DNA of 64,000 bases from CBDDBK01 sp965225715 (GTDB taxonomy: Bacteria; Bacteroidota; Bacteroidia; Cytophagales; Flammeovirgaceae), in the NCBI GenBank assembly GCA_965225715.1, contig CBDDBK010000002.1, forward strand, positions 1,355,134-1,419,133, given 5' to 3'. The notes beneath the pieces were generated by a model. It searched no databases. It was not told the origin of the DNA and saw nothing but the letters and a program-made list of their open reading frames with translations. This document shows positions 63,201-64,000 of the stretch, in pieces. Positions within the stretch are counted from its first letter, which is position 1; each line of letters begins with the position of its first letter. A program made the translations under genes and the position numbers.

Positions 63201-64000
63201 TGTTGTGGGAGATGATGTTCGTGAGTTATCGGAGGTTTTTGGCGTTGGCATTTCGGTTTTGAATGGCGGTGTTTTGGGCGATAGTATCGGTTTGGGTACT
63301 ATTGTCAATGACGATAGTCTTCCTGTTATCAGTGTTGTTGATGTTGTTGTTGATGAGGGGAATACGGGTGAGGTTTTGGCTTCTTTTGTTGTTGTTTTGT
63401 CTTCGGCGAGTGTTGATACTGTTTATTACAATTACAGGACTTACGATCTTTCGGCTTCTGGTGGTGTTGATTATTTGGCTGTTGTTGGTTCGGCTTTTAT
63501 TTTGCCGGGTGCTTTGTCTGGTGTTGTTGCTGTTGTTGTTTATGGGGATTTGGACGTTGAGAATGTCGAGCGTTTTGGTTTGTCGTTGTCGGGTGTTGTC
63601 GGTGCGGATACTGTTGGCTTGGGTTCGGGTGCTGTTGGGGTTATCAACAATGATGATTTGGCTGGCGGTATTGGTTTGCGGGTAGAGGATGGTTTTGGGG
63701 TTGAGGGGGACAGTATTGGTTTTGTTGTTTCGTTGTCGTCATTTAGTGTTGATACGGTTCGTTTTAGGTATTCTGTTGTCGGTGGTTCTGCCTTATTGGG
63801 TTCTGATGTTGGTGGTGTTGGTGGTGTTTTTGAGTTTGTTCCGGGTGTTGTTCGGGATACTGTTCGCGTAGAGACGTTTGAGGATTCTATTTACGAGTTG
63901 TTTGAGGATTTTGGTTTTGTTTTGAGTGATTTGGAGGGGGCTATTTTTCTTCGTGATGCTGCTGTAGGTCGTATTGAAGATAATGATGGTTTGCCTGTTG
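48286..64000 (+). CDS. Giant secreted adhesin-like protein with FG-GAP/VCBS and Calx-beta repeats (3' end outside window)
   Basis: One uninterrupted frame runs from ATG 48286 to the window end, 15,715 nt and more than 5,238 codons. In order: signal peptide (MNKNIRFFIGFFLYAFVFTT YGQ), seven 50-residue FG-GAP/VCBS repeats with DLDGDGDNDI calcium motifs (48352-49390), two Calx-beta domains (to about 50090), a second FG-GAP/VCBS region (50120-51170), a third Calx-beta domain, then from residue 1086 the 337-residue unit repeated at least twelve times. Each unit is three Calx-beta domains (GLRVEDGFGVEGDS, VSIGDVSVLEGDGG, ISVVDVVVDEGNTG). By analogy with long repeat proteins such as SprB of gliding Bacteroidota, it is probably a calcium-stiffened surface adhesin. 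A T9SS domain would be expected at the unseen C-terminus. Confidence 0.9.
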   Translation, partial: MNKNIRFFIGFFLYAFVFTTYGQFIDRGIISTEGDGVISVYAADLDGDGDNDIVAGSSNDDELRWYSNDGFGVFTIEPVISTAGSGVSSVYAADLDGDGDNDIVAVSFNDDELRWYSNNGLGTFTTEPVISTAGDMPSSVYAADFDLDGDNDITVVSQRDDELRWYSNNGSGVFTTEPVISTEGDRPSSVYAADFDLDGDNDILVGSQDDNELRWYSNDGSGVFTTEPVISTEGSALIVVHAADLDGDGDNDIVAGSAAGVNLRWYRNDGSGVFTDGPDIRAESDGPRSIDVADLDGDGDNDILVGSINDDELRWYSNDGSGVFTTEPVISTEGDGVSSVYAVDLDGDGDDDIVAGSILDDELRWYENIHTIAVAFDPIPATLETNYGTTEVTISVEFLSGHVYPEDFTFFYHFESLSATNDIDFRSINNTFTISSGDISGNILVDILGDLEVEVNERFRVVIDSAVYGNGLISRVAGNIDTLTIIDDDAYRQIEIVTETVSSAIEGNDIVFRGSLSDTSIFDVSFDYIVESGTAVIGEDLASQFNGTVTIVAGSIDFSITIPTLDNGDLDGERSFTVRLSNIQNAVTRDATVIGIIEDNEEPLDIFDSDFCDIGNISTLPTDATDVAIGNLGTTQTNDVIIAYSDASRVLWYPNNQGTFSSPIPVTNSPSPKAISIADIDNDGLDDVIVNHDNTDIIWYKNMGGSFGTTVDSLIISGSDLNDISLGDIDGDGHIDMVLGSSSSGSVYWYKNNGLGSFTQNLVDATMRTIFNVVIGDINSDGNQDIIFSDSADKSLLWYKNKGGGTFDPVRIIDSGDSEFFYDILLNDVDGDGDNDIMTIVLTNSGFSGVTYYTNNFNGFSFSRLTLLPLESSSILVSDIHLADLDGDNLDDLIISRRNISTAWYKNNAGTFNIFDVNEIIPGNDNFPFFTTADIDGDNDQDVIGGEAGSSASGEIHWYENSPNQIVLTVKDGVVIEGDSPVFGTIELNLVSSSEDTLSVYYHLEDSLGLANIDYQEILSDSVVFLPGEYSTNISIIVLGDNDRENTEYVKFIVDSISIFSACLGPIIDSLSVLTIVDNDDINDIGLRVEDGFGVEGDSIGFVVSLSSFSVDTVRFRYSVVGGSALLGSDVGGVGGIFEFVPGVVRDTVRVETFEDSIYELFEDFGFVLSDLEGAIFLRDGAVGRIEDNDGLPVVSIGDVSVLEGDGGIFSISFPVSLSHVSSFGLGVSYSSFDSSASVSDLDYVSVGGRLDFSSGDSVSYVHVGVVGDDVRELSEVFGVGISVLNGGVLGDSIGLGTIVNDDSLPVISVVDVVVDEGNTGEVLASFVVVLSSASVDTVYYNYRTYDLSASGGVDYLAVVGSAFILPGFLSGVVDVVVYGDLAVENVERFGLSLSGVVGADTFGLGSGAVGVINNDDLAGGIGLRVEDGFGVEGDSIGFVVSLSSFSVDTVRFRYSVVGGSALLGSDVGGVGGIFEFVPGVVRDTVRVETFEDSIYELFEDFGFVLSDLEGAIFLRDAAVGRIEDNDGLPVVSIGDVSVLEGDGGIFSISFPVSLSHVSSFGLGVSYSSFDSSASVSDLDYVSVGGRLDFSSGDSVSYVHVGVVGDDVRELSEVFGVGISVLNGGVLGDSIGLGTIVNDDSLPVISVVDVVVDEGNTGEVLASFVVVLSSASVDTVYYNYRTYDLSASGGVDYLAVVGSAFILPGALSGVVDVVVYGDLAVENVERFGLSLSGVVGADTVGLGSGAFGIINNDDLAGGIGLRVEDGFGVEGDSIGFVVSLSSFSVDTVRFRYSVVGGSALLGSDVGGVGGVFEFVPGVVRDTVRVETFEDSIYELFEDFGFVLSDLEGAIFLRDGAVGRIEDNDGLPVVSIGDVSVLEGDGGIFSISFPVSLSHVSSFGVGVSYSSFDSSASVSDLDYVSVGGRLDFSSGDSVSYVQVGVVGDDVRELSEVFGVGISVLNGGVLGDSIGLGTIVNDDSLPVISVVDVVVDEGNTGEVLASFVVVLSSASVDTVYYNYRTYDLSASGGVDYLAVVGSGFILPGALSGVVDVVVYGDLDVENVERFGLSLSGVVGADTVGLGSGAVGVINNDDLAGGIGLRVEDGFGVEGDSIGFVVSLSSFSVDTVRFRYSVVGGSALLGSDVGGVGGIFEFVPGVVRDTVRVETFEDSIYELFEDFGFVLSDLEGAIFLRDAAVGRIEDNDGLPVVSIGDVSVLEGDGGIFSISFPVSLSHVSSFGLGVSYSSFDSSASVSDLDYVSVGGRLDFSSGDSVSYVHVGVVGDDVRELSEVFGVGISVLNGGVLGDSIGLGTIVNDDSLPVISVVDVVVDEGNTGEVLASFVVVLSSASVDTVYYNYRTYDLSASGGVDYLAVVGSAFILPGALSGVVDVVVYGDLDVENVERFGLSLSGVVGADTVGLGSGAVGVINNDDLAGGIGLRVEDGFGVEGDSIGFVVSLSSFSVDTVRFRYSVVGGSALLGSDVGGVGGIFEFVPGVVRDTVRVETFDDGIYELFEDFGFVLSDLEGAIFLRDAAVGRIEDNDGLPVVSIGDVSVLEGDGGIFSISFPVSLSHVSSFGLGVSYSSFDSSASVSDLDYVSVGGRLDFSSGDSVSYVQVGVVGDDVRELSEVFGVGISVLNGGVLGDSIGLGTIVNDDSLPVISVVDVVVDEGNTGEVLASFVVVLSSASVDTVYYNYRTYDLSASGGVDYLAVVGSAFILPGFLSGVVDVVVYGDLAVENVERFGLSLSGVVGADTVGLGSGAVGIINNDDLAGGIGLRVEDGFGVEGDSIGFVVSLSSFSVDTVRFRYSVVGGSALLGSDVGGVGGVFEFVPGVVRDTVRVETFEDSIYELFEDFGFVLSDLEGAIFLRDGAVGRIEDNDGLPVVSIGDVSVLEGDGGIFSISFPVSLSHVSSFGLGVSYSSFDSSASVSDLDYVSVGGRLDFSSGDSVSYVHVGVVGDDVRELSEVFGVGISVLNGGILGDSIGLGTIVNDDSLPVISVVDVVVDEGNTGEVLASFVVVLSSASVDTVYYNYRTYDLSASGGVDYLAVVGSAFILPGALSGVVAVVVYGDLAVENVERFGLSLSGVVGADTFGLGSGAVGVINNDDLAGGIGLRVEDGFGVEGDSIGFVVSLSSFSVDTVRFRYSVVGGSALLGSDVGGVGGVFEFVPGVVRDTVRVETFEDGIYELFEDFGFVLSDLEGAIFLRDGAVGRIEDNDNLPVVSIGDVSVLEGDGGIFSISFPVSLSHVSSFGLGVSYSSFDSSASVSDLDYVSVGGRLDFSSGDSVSYVHVGVVGDDVRELSEVFGVGISVLNGGVLGDSIGLGTIVNDDSLPVISVVDVVVDEGNTGEVLASFVVVLSSASVDTVYYNYRTYDLSASGGVDYLAVVGSGFILPGFLSGVVAVVVYGDLDVENVERFGLSLSGVVGADTFGLGSGAVGVINNDDLAGSIGLRVEDGFGVEGDSIGFVVSLSSFSVDTVRFRYSVVGGSALLGSDVGGVGGIFEFVPGVVRDTVRVETFEDSIYELFEDFGFVLSDLEGAIFLRDAAVGRIEDNDGLPVVSIGDVSVLEGDGGIFSISFPVSLSHVSSFGLGVSYSSFDSSASVSDLDYVSVGGRLDFSSGDSVSYVQVGVVGDDVRELSEVFGVGISVLNGGVLGDSIGLGTIVNDDSLPVISVVDVVVDEGNTGEVLASFVVVLSSASVDTVYYNYRTYDLSASGGVDYLAVVGSAFILPGALSGVVAVVVYGDLDVENVERFGLSLSGVVGADTFGLGSGAVGVINNDDLAGGIGLRVEDGFGVEGDSIGFVVSLSSFSVDTVRFRYSVVGGSALLGSDVGGVGGIFEFVPGVVRDTVRVETFEDSIYELFEDFGFVLSDLEGAIFLRDAAVGRIEDNDGLPVVSIGDVSVLEGDGGIFSISFPVSLSHVSSFGLGVSYSSFDSSASVSDLDYVSVGGRLDFSSGDSVSYVHVGVVGDDVRELSEVFGVGISVLNGGILGDSIGLGTIVNDDSLPVISVVDVVVDEGNTGEVLASFVVVLSSASVDTVYYNYRTYDLSASGGVDYLAVVGSAFILPGFLSGVVDVVVYGDLAVENVERFGLSLSGVVGADTFGLGSGAVGVINNDDLAGGIGLRVEDGFGVEGDSIGFVVSLSSFSVDTVRFRYSVVGGSALLGSDVGGVGGIFEFVPGVVRDTVRVETFEDSIYELFEDFGFVLSDLEGAIFLRDGAVGRIEDNDGLPVVSIGDVSVLEGDGGIFSISFPVSLSHVSSFGLGVSYSSFDSSASVSDLDYVSVGGRLDFSSGDSVSYVQVGVVGDDVRELSEVFGLGISVLNGGILGDSIGLGTIVNDDSLPVISVVDVVVDEGNTGEVLASFVVVLSSASVDTVYYNYRTYDLSASGGVDYLAVVGSGFILPGFLSGVVAVVVYGDLAVENVERFGLSLSGVVGADTVGLGSGAVGVINNDDLAGGIGLRVEDGFGVEGDSIGFVVSLSSFSVDTVRFRYSVVGGSALLGSDVGGVGGIFEFVPGVVRDTVRVETFEDSIYELFEDFGFVLSDLEGAIFLRDGAVGRIEDNDGLPVVSIGDVSVLEGDGGIFSISFPVSLSHVSSFGLGVSYSSFDSSASVSDLDYVSVGGRLDFSSGDSVSYVHVGVVGDDVRELSEVFGVGISVLNGGVLGDSIGLGTIVNDDSLPVISVVDVVVDEGNTGEVLASFVVVLSSASVDTVYYNYRTYDLSASGGVDYLAVVGSGFILPGFLSGVVDVVVYGDLAVENVERFGLSLSGVVGADTVGLGSGAVGVINNDDLAGGIGLRVEDGFGVEGDSIGFVVSLSSFSVDTVRFRYSVVGGSALLGSDVGGVGGVFEFVPGVVRDTVRVETFEDSIYELFEDFGFVLSDLEGAIFLRDGAVGRIEDNDGLPVVSIGDVSVLEGDGGIFSISFPVSLSHVSSFGLGVSYSSFDSSASVSDLDYVSVGGRLDFSSGDSVSYVHVGVVGDDVRELSEVFGVGISVLNGGVLGDSIGLGTIVNDDSLPVISVVDVVVDEGNTGEVLASFVVVLSSASVDTVYYNYRTYDLSASGGVDYLAVVGSAFILPGALSGVVAVVVYGDLDVENVERFGLSLSGVVGADTVGLGSGAVGVINNDDLAGGIGLRVEDGFGVEGDSIGFVVSLSSFSVDTVRFRYSVVGGSALLGSDVGGVGGVFEFVPGVVRDTVRVETFEDSIYELFEDFGFVLSDLEGAIFLRDAAVGRIEDNDGLPV
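48352..49390 (+). repeat. Seven 150-bp tandem repeats encoding FG-GAP/VCBS blades
   Basis: Each unit encodes a 50-residue blade ISTxGxxxSSVYAADLDGDG, DNDIVxGSxxDDELRWYSND and GSGVFTTEPV. Seven are counted, enough for one closed propeller. DNA identity between units is high, especially around GATGGGGATGGGGATAATGA. Confidence 0.85.
50691..50700 (+). repeat. In-frame G10 homopolymer, candidate phase-variation tract
   Basis: Ten consecutive G encode Gly-Gly-Gly (codons AAG GGG GGG GGG ACT) in the second FG-GAP/VCBS region of the giant gene. With nine G the frame meets TAA within five codons; with eleven it meets TGA within three. It is the only long G run I see in this AT-rich window. Confidence 0.75.
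51541..64000 (+). repeat. Array of 1,011-bp tandem units, twelve full copies plus a partial thirteenth
   Basis: Units start at 51541, 52552, 53563, 54574, 55585, 56596, 57607, 58618, 59629, 60640, 61651, 62662 and 63673, each exactly 1,011 bp after the last. All stay in the frame of the giant gene. Units differ only by substitutions at a few dozen recurring sites; no insertion or deletion is seen. Composition differs sharply from the rest of the window: the first 120 nt of the first unit are 80% G+T on the coding strand. The array continues beyond the window. Confidence 0.97.

Noticed and set aside
51557..63871. Repeated + strand open frames of 60 and 140 codons every 1,011 bp, rich in Leu and Val.
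   Set aside because: They lie in another frame of the giant gene and exist only because its repeat unit is GT-rich; the true frame is continuous from 48286.
1..64000. tRNA or rRNA genes.
   Set aside because: I looked in the intergenic regions for TPsiC-like and cloverleaf patterns and saw none I could support.
51541..64000. A diversity-generating retroelement as the cause of variation in the array.
   Set aside because: No reverse transcriptase or template repeat is seen, and changes are not limited to adenine positions.

Overview
The window is AT-rich DNA from a member of the Bacteroidota. The evidence is two proteins with type IX secretion (T9SS) type A C-terminal sorting domains, Uma2 and DUF4160/DUF2442 genes, many secreted repeat proteins, and ordinary Bacteroidota versions of RlmN, AroC, Der and LysS. 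The class or genus cannot be fixed from the sequence. Insertion sequences are common but mostly broken, so the chromosome looks rich in repeats and partly decayed.

Layout. 0.5-9.7 kb: rlmN, a leucine-rich-repeat/Ig/cadherin T9SS cargo protein, a dead IS at its stop codon, an ATPase remnant, aroC, a DUF2442 gene and a second T9SS cargo protein. 9.7-19.9 kb: four tandem paralogous genes, each encoding a 694-residue cadherin plus seven-bladed-propeller surface protein. A fifth copy survives only as its first 15 codons, cut off by an IS. 20.3-25.8 kb: a bacterial alpha-2-macroglobulin lipoprotein. 25.9-33.8 kb: a defence-type island holding two Uma2 nuclease-like genes around a CBASS-like pair (CD-NTase plus SLATT two-TM effector) and a DUF4160/DUF2442 pair, then a PIN-domain toxin with a large partner, a DNA methyltransferase fused to a Mrr-like nuclease domain, and a J-domain protein. 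34.4-38.2 kb: a secreted propeller-caspase protein followed by two unrecognised genes. 38.7-47.1 kb: der, a scrambled LRR/cadherin pseudogene pair, a TPR protein, a TolC-family protein, an Rpn-family nuclease with a 21-bp repeat tract, and lysS. 48.3-64.0 kb: the 5' part of one giant gene that runs off the window (over 5,238 codons).

The most striking object is the giant gene. It has a signal peptide, two FG-GAP/VCBS propeller regions, three single Calx-beta domains, then at least twelve complete tandem copies of an exactly 1,011-bp unit (337 residues, three Calx-beta domains) and part of a thirteenth. The units differ at only a few dozen positions. Most of these have two states, and the states are shuffled between units on a scale of tens of bases or less. 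Upstream of the array is an in-frame run of ten G; loss or gain of one G gives an immediate stop, so the protein could be phase variable. It resembles a very large calcium-dependent surface adhesin.

A dispersed 80-100 bp intergenic element (at least seven copies, with a small hairpin at one end) links otherwise unrelated loci and looks like a MITE- or REP-type repeat. Much of the window therefore encodes cell-surface or secreted proteins built from near-identical tandem repeats, next to a cluster of mobile and defence genes.
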